Shown here: piece after piece, positions 1 through 9,295 of the stretch
Numbering within the stretch: the stretch's first letter is position 1
How the letters are laid out: each line of letters opens with the position of its first letter
NCBI GenBank assembly: GCA_003427395.1
Contig: BFEA01000978.1
Coordinates: 226,764 to 270,647, forward strand
Direction: 5' to 3'
Origin: Chara braunii
Lineage: Eukaryota; Streptophyta; Charophyceae; Charales; Characeae
Length of the DNA: 43,884 nucleotides
The notes under the pieces: model-generated
The model's input: the letters and a program-made list of their open reading frames with translations, nothing else
Told to the model about the DNA's origin: nothing
Databases searched by the model: none
Program-made: the position numbers and the translations under genes

Positions 1-604
1 GTACCGGAAACACATTTCGGGATTTCGGTGGTTAATAAATCATATCCCGAAGTGCTGTCCATGTTTCGGTACCGAAAACGCACTTCGGGATTTCGGTATT
101 TAACTTAGTCGATTTTTTATCATCTCCATCATTTTATCCCGAAGTGCTTTCGGTGTTTCGATACCGAAAATGCACTTCGGGATTTCGATGTTTAACTGAG
201 CCGATTTTCTACCATCTAGTATATCATATCCCTAAGTGCTTTCGGTGTTTCGGTACCGAAAACACACTTCGGCATTTCGGTGTTTAATACATCATATCCC
301 GAAGTGCTTTCGGTGTTTCGGTACCAAAAACGCACTTCGGGATTTCAGTGTTTTAGTTATTAATTTTTGTGAAGTCATATCACGAAGTACTTTCGGTGTA
401 CCGAAAACACACTTCGGGATCTCGGTGTTTAACTTAGTCGATTTTCTACCATCTAGTATATCATATCCCGAAGTGCTTTCGGTGTCTCGGCACCGAAAAC
501 GCACTTCGGCATTTCGGTGTTTAGTACATCATATCCCGAAGTGCTTTCGGTGTCTCGGTACCGAAAACGCACTTCGGGATTTCGGTGTTTTAGTTATTAA
601 TTTT
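1..604 (-). repeat. Degenerate palindromic satellite array (GGTACC core), reverse orientation
   Basis: Seven related units start near 45, 137, 229, 297, 380, 466 and 534, so spacing is 92, 92, 68, 83, 86 and 68 bp. Each unit has outer 11-bp arms (TCCCGAAGTGC with GCACTTCGGGA) around a 14-bp perfect palindrome, TTTCGGTACCGAAA. The short units lack an AT-rich spacer of about 24 bp. This is the reverse complement of the array at 9296-10405, but more decayed. The array is cut by the window edge. Open frames read from it simply follow the repeat. Confidence 0.9.
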
Positions 605-1180
605 TGCGATTGGACCACGGCGGGACAGGAGGTCCGACTGCGACCGCCCACTGATTTCCCAGACCCTTTCCCGCCCCACCAGCTGACCATGGTTGACATG
701 CAATGGTACGGAGCAGAGTGAGCAGTGCGGGAGCAAAAGTCCTTTTTAGTTACTCTCCTGGAAAAGTGCAATTCAGTTTCAGTTCAGGGACGCTGGACCC
801 GGTCTCCAGCAACACAGGAGATTGGGAGGGTAGACGGAGGAAGGGACTAGTGTACAGTAGTAGGTATCTGTCGCCGGTTCTAAGGTGAAGAGGTCCCCCC
901 CTCCCCCGCTTCCTGCTCAGTCAATCCCCTGGACACCAGGGTAATCAATGCTAGCAGAGAAACTCTCACAACTGTATCTCTCTGACATATTCCAGTTTAA
1001 ATTGTATATGGGACGTTGGGCCCAGTTCCCAGCAGGTGATGCTCCCCACCAATAGATGGAGCCTCCCCCCAGGTGCTAGTGGTGTCTGCTCTTCTCAGCA
1101 CCACTAACATTGGTAGGGGCGTTTCTAAAAAAAAATAAAATAATAATAATAAAAATAAAAATAAAAATTGCGAACTCATA
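605..1180. other. Non-repetitive stretch, no gene seen
   Basis: GC-balanced sequence with short open frames only. A run of A and T (about 1128-1168, AATAAT-like) closes it just before a solitary satellite unit. I recognise no protein, RNA or mobile element here. Confidence 0.5.
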
Positions 1181-1226
1181 TCCCGAAGTGCTTTCGGTGT
1201 TTCGCTACCGAAAATGTGCTTCGGGA
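1181..1226 (-). repeat. Solitary copy of the GGTACC-core satellite palindrome
   Basis: The outer arm TCCCGAAGTGC and the partner GCTTCGGGA are intact, but the core reads TTTCGCTACCGAAA, with one change from the palindrome. It is isolated from both arrays, so the palindrome can occur singly as well as in tandem. Confidence 0.75.
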
Positions 1227-2640
1227 AGCAACCACAAATGATAAAGACGGAGGAGAGACGAAAATGGAGGGCATAAAATATGAATAGAACCTGTAGTTAA
1301 AGTAGTCTCCCCGTCAAATGTCCAGCCAATGTCTGTCCTAAAAAATATCGAATCGGATCCTGGGCGCATATGTGCCTAAAATAGTCACTGCCTGAAATCT
1401 TTCCCTCTCTCTATTAAGAATACAGAGAACAACAAGAGGGAGGCGGAGGAGGAGAAAAAAAATAGTGGGAATGAAGGTGCGGCGAAGAATCAGGAGGAGG
1501 AGAAGAAGAAAAACTTTTCTCTCCTGCATGCTCCTGATGATGATGCCACGAATACTGACCAGCGAAGGTGATGACTCCCGATGCAGGTTGCTGCTGAAGG
1601 CCGATCGCATGACCGGTATGAATCCCAGTTATGGCACCCAAGTAAGTCTATCTCTCCCTCTTGGACATGCCCTTCGTCAACCTCTCCACTCCAGCCAGCT
1701 CCTTTACTCATCTAACAGTGCTCTATCACAACTCTCCAATAATTGGCGCTACTCCAGTAGAGTGACGTCCAACTGAGGCTCCAGCCCGAATGTCCTCACA
1801 GTGGAGGACTTGCCCAACTATATACCGCTGGGCGTGGCTGAGCAGCCCTCAGTCTGCAATCAGGACCGTCGAACCTGATGTTCGATTGATGGTCCTGAGC
1901 GCAGGCCCAAGTCCTGGTCCTACGATCCTGGCCGAAATAACCTACCTCGGTCCCTACCGGATGTCCAGACAATCCTGCTAATGCAGCAGGGTCCTGAGGA
2001 CTGGGGCAGTCACAAACAGACGAATGTCTGGTCCAGTCCCACATATGGGCAAATCTAACCCTGGCCTATGGCGGCCGAAACTGAAATTCACTGGTCCAAA
2101 CAGGCATCTGCCTGTTCGGAGGAAAAGCCCTACTGACACACCTGAAAGGCTGAAACAGACAAAAATAGGCCACTTAGAGGACCAACGAGCCCACCTCAGT
2201 TGATACATCCAGAACCTGTTGAAATGCAGACTCAAGTTCGAATCCATATAATAGTAAAAAAGAGAAAGAAAAAAAAACACAGAAAAAGAGTTGAATAAAC
2301 GAGAGCACAAGTGGAACCAAGTATGTGCCTGGCCTGGGAAAATGGTCGTGGCCCTCTGGGCCGCTCACCAAAAATGGGTGGCGGTCTGGGGGCCTGGAAC
2401 AACCGTCGGGCCCCAAAACAAGGCCCGTGTAGCGGCCTCAACATGCTACAATGACACTGAGCAGGAAACTGATTGCAGGGTATCAGAGAAAATCAAGGAA
2501 GAGAATGAAAACAACGCAAACTGGTGGTCCTTATCTCATACTGGTGAGGTGTACATGCGTGAGCGGACCGTCAGCATCGTCTGGCGAAGAGACATATGGA
2601 CAATATGAGAGGTAGTTGACAAGTGTGTGTAAAAGGAGTG
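1227..2640. other. Unassigned stretch with a purine-rich tract
   Basis: A GGA/GAA-rich tract lies near 1436-1515. The rest (about 1760-2640) is GC-balanced with several short open frames on both strands, none resembling a known family. CCAAGTAAGTC near 1638 resembles a splice donor, but I find no convincing exon before it. Confidence 0.4.
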
Positions 2641-3545
2641 TAGAGTAGTACACACAGACACATCATGGTAGGGCTACTACATTGTTGTTTCATTGATTAT
2701 TGAGTGGTGNTTCNCAATTTGCGCGCTCTCGGCTTTTGTAATTCTAGTTTCAATTTGACTCACTCACACTTGTCTTCCATGANCCTTTGGGCCTTGAAAG
2801 TTTCNCATTGTCATTGGATGGATCCTTGCACCAAGTATGGGCAAAATGAGTTATCAGAGTTTAAGTTTGTTGNGGAGTTGAAATAACCCTCCAGCTGCAG
2901 TGAGGCACATANATGTTCAATCCTAGATTTAAGCTCATACAGTAAGGTATGTTCATGTGTCCTGACCACAAGTAAGAAGCAGTTGTGGGTTGACACCCCT
3001 TTGTTGAAACTTTGGGTTGTTTTCTTGATGACGTGGTGCTCGNGGTTGATTGTTAAAATAGTGNCCACCNTTTTGAGTCNATTATCACCAGTCNCACAGG
3101 NTTGATTGGAATCATCTCACACTTGATTGGAAACTTCAAGCAGAAATTGATTGCTCACAATAGAACAAGGGACGTTGTTTAGCCCGTTGTAGTGGATGCG
3201 TACACAACTCGACCCTTCTTAGGCACAAAACAACACAGGTGATCAATAAGCCAAGTATAAATTGATGTTGGGCCTAACCCAACCATAAGGCAATTTCGCG
3301 CCCATTGATATCCAAAACAATGATTCACATAAAATTAGTGCACAAGAATGAAAGTCAAGACTCAAGAATATTATCGTAAATGTTAACTATTTATTATTTA
3401 ATGTATATATTCAACATAAATCAATGTCTTATAAGAAATTAAGAAGCAAGGTTTATAAGAGTTCATAAAGATGAAGAACCGATACACACATCCGTCATCA
3501 TGCATGCAATGGGAATGAACATGGTCACCCATATACAGAAAAGTG
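2641..3545. other. Unassigned AT-rich stretch with scattered ambiguous bases
   Basis: Single N bases occur between about 2710 and 3101, which suggests base-call ambiguity or mixed repeat copies. No coding region, structural RNA or clear repeat is visible. Confidence 0.4.
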
Positions 3546-3890
3546 TTGTTATCTGGGTTGTTTTTCCAGTCGCCCGGGAAACCAATTTCTGCACGGGTTC
3601 ATCCCCGGTTGCCCAGCCAAGCATGACGCTGAGGCTGGGTTCCGGGCAGGCCCAACCAAAAAAATAGAAAGTAAAAATCATTCAAAAAATTTCGCAAAGA
3701 AAATATATTGTGTCGATTTGCAATGCAAACAAGTTTTGGTTGAGGGTCACATATGAATTCCTCACTGAATAAAAGATAAAAAATAAACAATTAAAAATTA
3801 GACAAATGCATCCCCATTTAAACCCCTTTAGCTCCTCTAAAGCCAATTTATAGCCCACTTCCCCCCCCCCTTTATAGCCAACACTCACAA
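3546..3890 (+). repeat. Dispersed repeat family R1, copy i
   Basis: It shares with 6853-7120 and 7137-8120 a head resembling GTTGCCCAGCCAAGCATGAC, a middle containing AAAGAAAATATRTTGTGT, and a tail with TTTAAACCCCTTTAGCTCC. Three diverged copies with the same order of blocks show a mobile or amplified family. No coding capacity is seen, and no target-site duplication could be defined. Class (SINE, MITE or other) unknown. Confidence 0.7.
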
Positions 3891-4106
3891 AAAGAAAATC
3901 ACCTACTTTTTTACTTGCCCACGGTTCTTCTTTGCATGCGCAAACGACCCCTGCAGGCAAAAAAAAAAAAAAAAAAACTTCTATATTTTTACTTGCCCGC
4001 AGTACTCGGGCAGGTTCTCCCTTGTGTGACTTGCCCCGGTGCATGGTCGGGCATAGAAAATGGATATCTATCTCCCTATCAGTGGAAATGCCGAATCCGT
4101 TTCGAC

Positions 4107-4186
4107 TATGGCTACGATCCGGACCAGCGGACAGGGATCCGGACTGTCCGTGGTCCGGGGTCCGGATCCCGGTCCGGATGATCGGC
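4107..4186. repeat. TCCGG-rich motif cluster
   Basis: Closely spaced copies of TCCGGAC, GTCCGG and ATCCGG occur over about 80 bp. The same motif recurs at 5345-5370, 7395-7435 and 7925-8040. Dense short GC motifs of this sort are often subterminal repeats of DNA transposons; that reading is an inference. Confidence 0.5.
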
Positions 4187-4621
4187 CCCCTGCCCAACGG
4201 CCAAATTTTTTTTGGGCGGCGTTTTTTCACGCCCTGGGCTGCCGAAAAAGAATTGCGACCTGATTTTTACTGTCCTTTGCTGAGATCCGGAAGTCTCGGA
4301 AAGTGGAGTAGGGTTTTGCGCCCTGTTTTTTTTTTTTTTTTAAACCGGAAAGTCTCCTCCTCCTCCTCCTCCTCCTCCTCCTCCTTTTCCTCGTATCTGA
4401 ATATCTGTCCGTCGTCCATTTCTCTGTTGTCGTCCGTTTCCCAGCTCTCCCTGTCATCCATTTTTCCCGTGTACTTCTTGATATCGAATTTTTTTTTTCT
4501 TTCCGTTGGAACTTATTGAAAGATGCACTGCTGCACGGACGGTGGAGTTGACGACGACGAGGAGGATGAGAAAGGAGGGTGGAGTTCATGATGAGGATGA
4601 GTAGGAGGAGGAGGAGGAGGA

Positions 4622-4715
4622 GGGTTCTTTGGGATGGTTGTTAAAATTGGGACGATACAGAGAAGATTGGCATGACCCGCGCGCAAGGATGACACACATA
4701 AATCGAGAAATAGTC
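4622..4715 (+). ncRNA. U6 snRNA-like sequence 1 (probable pseudogene)
   Basis: U6 RNA forms part of the spliceosome catalytic core. This copy has AAAATTGGGACGATACAGAG, the ACAGAGA box and the downstream GCGCAAGGATGACAC segment, then AAATCGAGAAATAGTC as in U6. Differences from the usual plant U6 include G for A in the AGC triad (GGC), a broken 5' stem-loop, and an A-run instead of a T-run at the 3' end. The A-run suggests a retroposed copy. No TATA box at the usual plant U6 distance is obvious, because the upstream DNA is GGA repeats. Confidence 0.8.
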
Positions 4716-4893
4716 AAAAAAAAAAACAAGGAGGACGCGGAAAGGGAGGAGAAGAGGGAGAAAGGAAAGCAGGGTGGAGTTGACGACGACGAGGAGGACG
4801 ATAAAGGAGGGAAGAGTTGATGATGAGGAGGAGTAGGAGGAGGAGGAGGAGAGGGAGAGAGAAGGTGGGTGGACTTGAAAGAGGAGGAGGAGG

Positions 4894-4986
4894 GTCCGTT
4901 GGAGCATTCCGTATATCTTGGACGATACAGAGAAGATTAGCTTGGCCCCTGGACAAGGATGACACACACAAATCGAAAAATGGTCC
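4894..4986 (+). ncRNA. U6 snRNA-like sequence 2 (probable pseudogene)
   Basis: It contains GGACGATACAGAGAAGATTA with both the ACAGAGA box and the AGC triad intact, then TTGGCCCCTGGACAAGGATG and AAATCGAAAAATGGTCC. The 5' end keeps GTCC...GG resembling the U6 cap-proximal stem-loop, but the AAAATTGG segment has changed. A long A-run follows. It is about 270 bp downstream of copy 1 with a repeated spacer, so the pair arose by tandem duplication. It has the best-kept catalytic core of the five U6-like sequences here. Confidence 0.8.
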
Positions 4987-5025
4987 GGAAAAAAAAAAAC
5001 AAAGAAGGAGGAGGAGGGGGACGAG

Positions 5026-5076
5026 GGTCCATTGGTAAAATCCAGAGAAGATCTGCATGGCCCCTGCACGGGTGCC
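5026..5076 (+). ncRNA. U6 snRNA-like sequence 3, internally deleted
   Basis: GGTCCATTGGTAAAATCC is joined directly to AGAGAAGATCTGCATGGCCC, so the GGAACGATAC segment is lost. After CCCCTGCAC the similarity fades. It lies 40 bp after copy 2 behind another GGA-rich spacer. It cannot encode a working U6. Confidence 0.65.
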
Positions 5077-5559
5077 ACGTGGCAGCCTGTCATTATCGTC
5101 TCCATCTTTGCCTTTCGTTTTCTTTCTCCCCGCCCTCCTCCTTCTTTTTGTCGTATCTGAGTATCTGTCTGTCATCCATTTCTCTGCTGTCGTCTATTGC
5201 TCCATTGTCTTCTTGAAATCAATTTTTTTTTTTTTTTTTCGTTGGAAATTCTGAAAAAATTCTCTGACGAGGAAGGGGAGGAGAAAGGAGACTTGACGAG
5301 GAGGAGGAGGAGGAGGGTCCTCTCTGAATATCAACAACCTCTCCGAATGTCCGGAATGTCCGGCCGGACAACCGCCCTAAACGACCACCCAATCACAACT
5401 TTTTGACCTTGGTGAAAAATTTGGAGGGCCAGGTTGTACTGTTTTGGATTGTCAAGGAGATCTGGAGGAGGACAAACACCGCCTGTCGGGACCTGAATTT
5501 TTTTTTTCTTTTAAGGCTAGTAGGGCCCTAATGTATGAAGAAAAAAAAGTTCTTATCTT

Positions 5560-5842
5560 AGGTGTGATTGACTTCTCTCAATTGCTGATGCAACAGAGGT
5601 TGCAGTTGCTGCAGTAGCACTGGTGTAGTGACTCCTATTGCAATAACTGTTGCGGAACCTAATGCATTCGCTAATGCAGTAGTGCCTGCAGCGTCTTCGA
5701 GCTCTGTTATAACTGCCACAACAGCAGTTGCAGCAGCAGCTACCAGGAGTATCATTGGTTAACCGGGAGTGCTCCATAAGAGATTGGTCACTAGAGGCTC
5801 CTGATTCTGGTAAGTTGAATTGACTTAAATTTTTTCCACAGT
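5560..5842. other. GCA/TGC-rich segment, open in parts on both strands
   Basis: Trinucleotide-biased DNA gives Ala/Val/Thr-rich frames on both strands. The minus frame 5755-5558 starts with ATG and runs 65 codons. The plus strand is open in two pieces separated by TAG TGA. On the plus strand it ends with CTG|GTAAGT near 5811, a good splice donor, so it could be an upstream exon of the PrimPol-like gene. I could not match it to a PrimPol segment. Confidence 0.25.
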
Positions 5843-6036
5843 ATTTGTGAGATTTGACTGGCTTCCTGTCCTATCAGCTGAACCCAACAAGATCCGGGTC
5901 TTTTGTGTAGTAAATAATAAATATCTAATATTCCAAAAAATATTTTCTTCAGGGTGTGTTCTTCGTTTGAAGGTGTCTTTAGCTGTCAAAAACGTATTTC
6001 CACTGATTTCCTTGTTGAATTCAAATTTTTGTACAG

Positions 6037-6220
6037 GACTTGACTTTAGAATGCTTCACTAATTCTACAAACGCTCGATCACCAACACAGTCTATTGAAG
6101 AGGCTTTCAATCCATATTCTGCAAGTAGCATGCCTATTAAGGTTCATGCATCATCATTCCCAGAACTCGATCGTTTTGTTCTGGGACTTGCGAATGAACA
6201 TCCATTGCCTGGGGAAATAT
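6037..6220 (+). CDS. PrimPol-like exon A (linker and start of zinc domain)
   Basis: The acceptor is a T-rich tract ending in TTTTTGTACAG just before 6037. The donor is AATAT|GTAAGT at 6220. The exon is open for 61 codons plus one base. It begins DLTLECFTNS and ends FVLGLANEHPLPGEI. The FPELDRFVL motif corresponds to the conserved aromatic-Pro-Glu-hydrophobic-Asp-x-Phe-Val segment that opens the PrimPol C-terminal domain. Confidence 0.7.
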
Positions 6221-6737
6221 GTAAGTTTTTCCCTGCTTGAGCATATTTTGAGTTTATCCTTTCATATTTTTGCATAACTGGTTCGGAAAACTCTCAATTA
6301 ATCTCATGGAAAACTATGAAGACAAACCTAAATTGTCAGACAAAAGTCCTGACGAGACACAATAAATAAATTTGAACAACATTAGAGTATTGGAAAATCA
6401 TCTAAATAGCGTAACGGTACTGCTTCCCCCCCCCCCCCCCTGTTTTAATCCTCTGGGCAGTGGTCCGTAGTGCTGATAAGAAAAGATCACCGACGACGAA
6501 GTCTCGGGGGGACCATAATATTTGGTGGGGGACATCATGTGCTGTAAACTGGGTCGAGTATCCCTTGTTTACATTTTGAAATGATCGAACAGGCTTACAT
6601 GCAGGGAGATTAGCAGGGAGGGAAGACAAAAGAACGGGTTCTCGGTTGCCAGACTCTCTACCATATGAGGTGGGACATTTCCTATGTCATTTAAAGTTTT
6701 TTTGATATTGATTATTTGATTTGATTGAATTTATCAG

Positions 6738-6845
6738 GTGCAATACGGAATGTGACTCTGTACCCGAGGGATCACAATATTGTTTATAGCTTCAAGGGTA
6801 CAAGATACTGCAGCAATGTCTAGCGGCAACACTCAAAAAATAATG
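6738..6845 (+). CDS. PrimPol-like exon B (first two zinc ligands, in-frame TAG)
   Basis: The acceptor TTGAATTTATCAG precedes 6738 and the donor AATG|GTAAGT follows 6845. In phase with exon A it reads CAIRNVTLYPRDHNIVYSF, then KGTRYCSNV, a TAG codon at 6821-6823, and RQHSKNN. The Cys of RYC and the His of RQH are the first two zinc ligands of the family. Without the TAG the exon is fully open (108 bp, phase-preserving). Confidence 0.72.
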
Positions 6846-6852
6846 GTAAGTT

Positions 6853-7120
6853 GATTAGGTTGTTTATCAGGGCACCAGTTGGGTGCCCAGCCATGCATGA
6901 CCCCTGGGCAGGGTAGCGGGCATCTCCAACGCAAAAACAATATTAAGAATAATAAACTCTAAAAAATTCCACAAAGAAAATATGTTGTGTAGAATTGCAA
7001 TAAAAACGACTTTTAGCTGAGGGTCATCTCTAACTTCCTTACAGAATCCGAGATAAAGATGGATCCCCCTCTGAACCCTTTCAACATCTTTAAAACAAAT
7101 TTATACCCACACTCGAAGAA
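6853..7120 (+). repeat. Dispersed repeat family R1, copy ii (in PrimPol-like intron)
   Basis: It has the same block order as 3546-3890: GTGCCCAGCCATGCATGACC, then AAAGAAAATATGTTGTGTAG, then a CCCTTTCAACATCTTTAAAA-like tail. It lies in tandem with copy iii inside the large intron between exons B and C. Confidence 0.7.
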
Positions 7121-7136
7121 TAGTAGGAAGCTGAGT

Positions 7137-7851
7137 AGGCTGTTTTTCTGGTTGCCCGAGCATCCTGCTCGGTCAGGCATAATCCTCGGGCAGAGTCCCA
7201 GGCAGCCTCGTCGCAAAAAGTAATAATAATCGTAAAATTAAAAAAAAAAAACAAGAAAGAAAATATGTTGTGTAGAATTGCAATACAAACGACTTTTGGC
7301 AGAGGGTCACATCAGAAACTCGCAGAATTTGAGATAAAAAAGGAAATGATAGAATCAAACCAAGGCATCCGAATCCTGATCCAGACAGCCCGGTGTCTTG
7401 TGTCCGGGTCCGATGTCCGGTTAGGAGGGTCTAGTTGGACCCCAAAATAAAAAAATTTGAATATTTTGTTTCGGGATCCCAGGCCGTTCACCTCCGCCTG
7501 GGGTACCCCGAAAAATTGTTGCCTTGGTTTTTCGAGATCAGGCATCCCAACCGGACAGACCTTGAAAGTGCCTCTGAGTGAAATTTGAAAAATTTTATTA
7601 TAGTAGCAGCCCTACTGGCGGGAGGACGCGAATTTCGGACTTGGAGGTTGCCGCGGAGGTATGCCCTACCGCCGAAGTCCCCGCCCGCAGCAGTGTCGTC
7701 GCCGTCTTGCTGTGGAGGTTGTCGTGGAGGTCTGCCCTGCTGTCGTCTTGCTGCCGAAGCTCCACCATAATAAACTTAACATTTTCGATATGATTAGTGT
7801 TGAATTTATTAGCACATACGACCAGTCCCACAAACCTATATGTGTCTGTGT

Positions 7852-7889
<38 letters not shown>

Positions 7890-8120
7890 CTGGACAACTA
7901 TACACAGACAAAGCAAGCCTGACTGTCCGGGTCGGGATGTTTGGATGTCCGGTTTGATGTCTGGGGAACTGGACGTCCGGTTTGATCCAGACACGGGTCT
8001 GGTGTCTTCGTCCAGTTATCCGGTTGTCCGGGTCCGGAACAACCATTCTTTAAACCCCTTTAGCTCCTTTAAAACCAATTTATACCCCCATTCCAGTGAC
8101 AACACTCTTTGTGTTGTTTT
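7137..8120 (+). repeat. Dispersed repeat family R1, copy iii, split by an insertion
   Basis: The head and middle of the family occupy 7137-7362 and the tail (TTTAAACCCCTTTAGCTCC onwards) resumes near 8050-8120. In copy i the matching sequence is continuous, so about 680 bp (7363-8040) was inserted later. Confidence 0.65.
7363..8040. mobile_element. TCCGG-motif insertion nested in repeat R1
   Basis: Both ends carry GATCCAGACA followed by a TCCGG-rich tract (7376-7435 and 7983-8036), arranged as direct rather than inverted similarity. The interior has a GC-rich segment (7615-7770) with TTGCTG/GTCGTC repeats and a 32-base T run (about 7855-7887). No transposase is visible. It could be a non-autonomous DNA element or a nested tandem repeat. 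Confidence 0.45.
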
Positions 8121-8234
8121 TAATTCAGGCATTCTTCCCAACAAATAATATTCTCCAGCTCTCTAATAATTTAAGCATGATGTGTTTCTAGCATTTTTTT
8201 TTCCTCTTTTCTTTTCTGTGTGTGTTTGTGGCAG

Positions 8235-8300
8235 TCATGTATGTTGTCAACTGCAATGCGGAAACATGTCACACTAAGTGTCATGACTTGTCTTGTCAAG
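8235..8300 (+). CDS. PrimPol-like exon C (last two zinc ligands)
   Basis: The acceptor TTTGTGGCAG precedes 8235 and the donor CAAG|GTAAGC follows 8300. In phase it encodes VMYVVNCNAETCHTKCHDL followed by SCQ. The TKC and LSC cysteines match the last two zinc ligands (the KCHDPxC motif). The 1.39-kb intron before it is filled with dispersed repeats. Confidence 0.72.
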
Positions 8301-8690
8301 GTAAGCTTATGATTTGGATGCATGTATCACGATTTCAATGAACTCCAGGCTGTTCATTACACTCAAGACAAAAAAAAAGGAGATTATACTTCTCTGCTGT
8401 TGTTCTTACGCTAGGGAGACACCAGGGAACTATCCTGCAACTATACTGCAATTTCTGATTGTCACGTTAGTGAAAAATCTTCTCCGCTGTTATATTTGTT
8501 TCAGGGAGTCCTTATCAATCCGTTCTCCTTTTTTAAGTTTGTTTTAATTTTCTTCTTTTCATAGCAGAGGGTGACACGCGTAATGAATCAGCTATTGACA
8601 CACATATAAAATTTCTGTTATTGTTGACTAATTCCTTGCATTCACTGTTCCACTTGTACTTTTTTTTTTTTTTTTTTTATAAAAAAACAG

Positions 8691-8830
8691 ACCTTCAGGG
8701 TTCTGCCTCCATTTATATTTTGGGGAGCGTTAGTCCGGTTCCTATTTCCCCGGCAAGTCAGAGAAATTACAAAGAAAACTCACACATACTCCTCCCCCTT
8801 ATTGTGTGGAGGCCCGAAAGTCGGCATTGA
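8691..8830 (+). CDS. Candidate terminal exon of the PrimPol-like gene
   Basis: A long T tract and AAAAAAACAG acceptor precede 8691. In phase with exon C it reads DLQGSASIYILGSVSPVPIS and ends at TGA 8828-8830. A competing acceptor at 8565 (CTTCTTTTCATAG) gives AEGDTRNESAIDTHIKF, whose first residues resemble the KAEN seen after the last cysteine in animal PrimPol. A different frame of 8691-8871 is also open and ends in TGC|GTAAGT, so the true 3' structure is undecided. Confidence 0.3.
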
Positions 8831-8871
8831 TTACTTCCTTGGGGAAGGATGTATTGAACTTCACCCTTGCG

Positions 8872-9295
8872 TAAGTTAGCCTGTCCTATTCTGTTGCTGT
8901 CCGAGGTGGTTATTCTGAATACTTCTGCCAGTCTTGTCTGGCTACTACGACCTGTTCCTCTCAGTCAATTGGACCTCCTTGTTGGCATTTGCTTGCTAGA
9001 ACTTCTGATGTGGTGTGCTAATCTTCCTTTCGCTACCAGCCAGCACTGCTCTACGCTTCACCTCGAGCTGCAGCAGCATTGCCGCGTTGCTCGGAGTGAG
9101 CCAAGATCCTTTGCTTCTTGCTGCCCCTGCCTATATCCAGTTGCAAACGTGAGCAGTCCTCACTGGCCGTGTGATTGGGCCCCCGCATTTGCGCCAAGGC
9201 CCAATGCAGATCGGGGCCCAGGCCAGACAGTTGTGCCTCTTTCTTCCAGGCCCCTGTCCATATTCAGATCGTGACCCGATTTCCCATTGGTACAC
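8872..9295. other. Unassigned stretch before the 91-bp satellite
   Basis: A 135-codon plus frame (8867-9274) crosses most of it, rich in Leu, Ser and Cys, with no recognised domain. Part could be 3' sequence of the PrimPol-like gene. Nothing further can be supported. Confidence 0.3.

Larger units (their letters stand above)
4352..5365. repeat. Duplicated GGA/TCC-rich unit carrying U6-like sequences
   Basis: A block with TCGTATCTGAATATCTGTC at about 4388 recurs at about 5152, roughly 764 bp apart, each followed by a TTCTTGAAATCAATTTTT-like tract and GTTGGAA. Between them, a purine-rich spacer with GTGGAGTTGACGACGACGAG occurs twice (about 4540 and 4774), each time leading into a U6-like sequence. 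(TCC)n near 4352-4386 and (GGA)n near 4600-4622 form an imperfect inverted pair. The region is a small tandem array built by local duplication. Confidence 0.65.
6037..8830 (+). pseudogene. PRIMPOL: PrimPol-type gene, C-terminal zinc-domain exons only, with in-frame stop
   Basis: PrimPol (archaeo-eukaryotic primase superfamily) re-primes stalled replication forks in nucleus and mitochondria. Its C-terminal UL52-type zinc domain is needed for priming. Exons at 6037-6220, 6738-6845 and 8235-8300 join in phase through GT-AG introns. The joined product has FPELDRFVLGLANE, IVYSFKGTRYCSNV, then RQHSKNNVMYVVN and TKCHDLSC. These match the family pattern around the four zinc ligands (RYC, RQH, TKC, LSC), all kept. 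A TAG at 6821-6823 replaces the usual glycine between ligands one and two. No exon for the catalytic AEP motifs is found upstream, so the locus is a fragment, a decayed gene or a captured piece. A read error at the TAG cannot be excluded. Confidence 0.75.

Noticed and set aside
5558-5755. 65-codon Ala/Val/Thr-rich minus frame as a gene
   Set aside because: The trinucleotide bias makes the opposite strand open too. There is no homology, and a plus-strand donor at its edge favours the other strand.
8867-9274. 135-codon frame after the PrimPol-like exons as its last exon
   Set aside because: Its frame was not shown to connect through a splice site, and the composition does not resemble a PrimPol C terminus.
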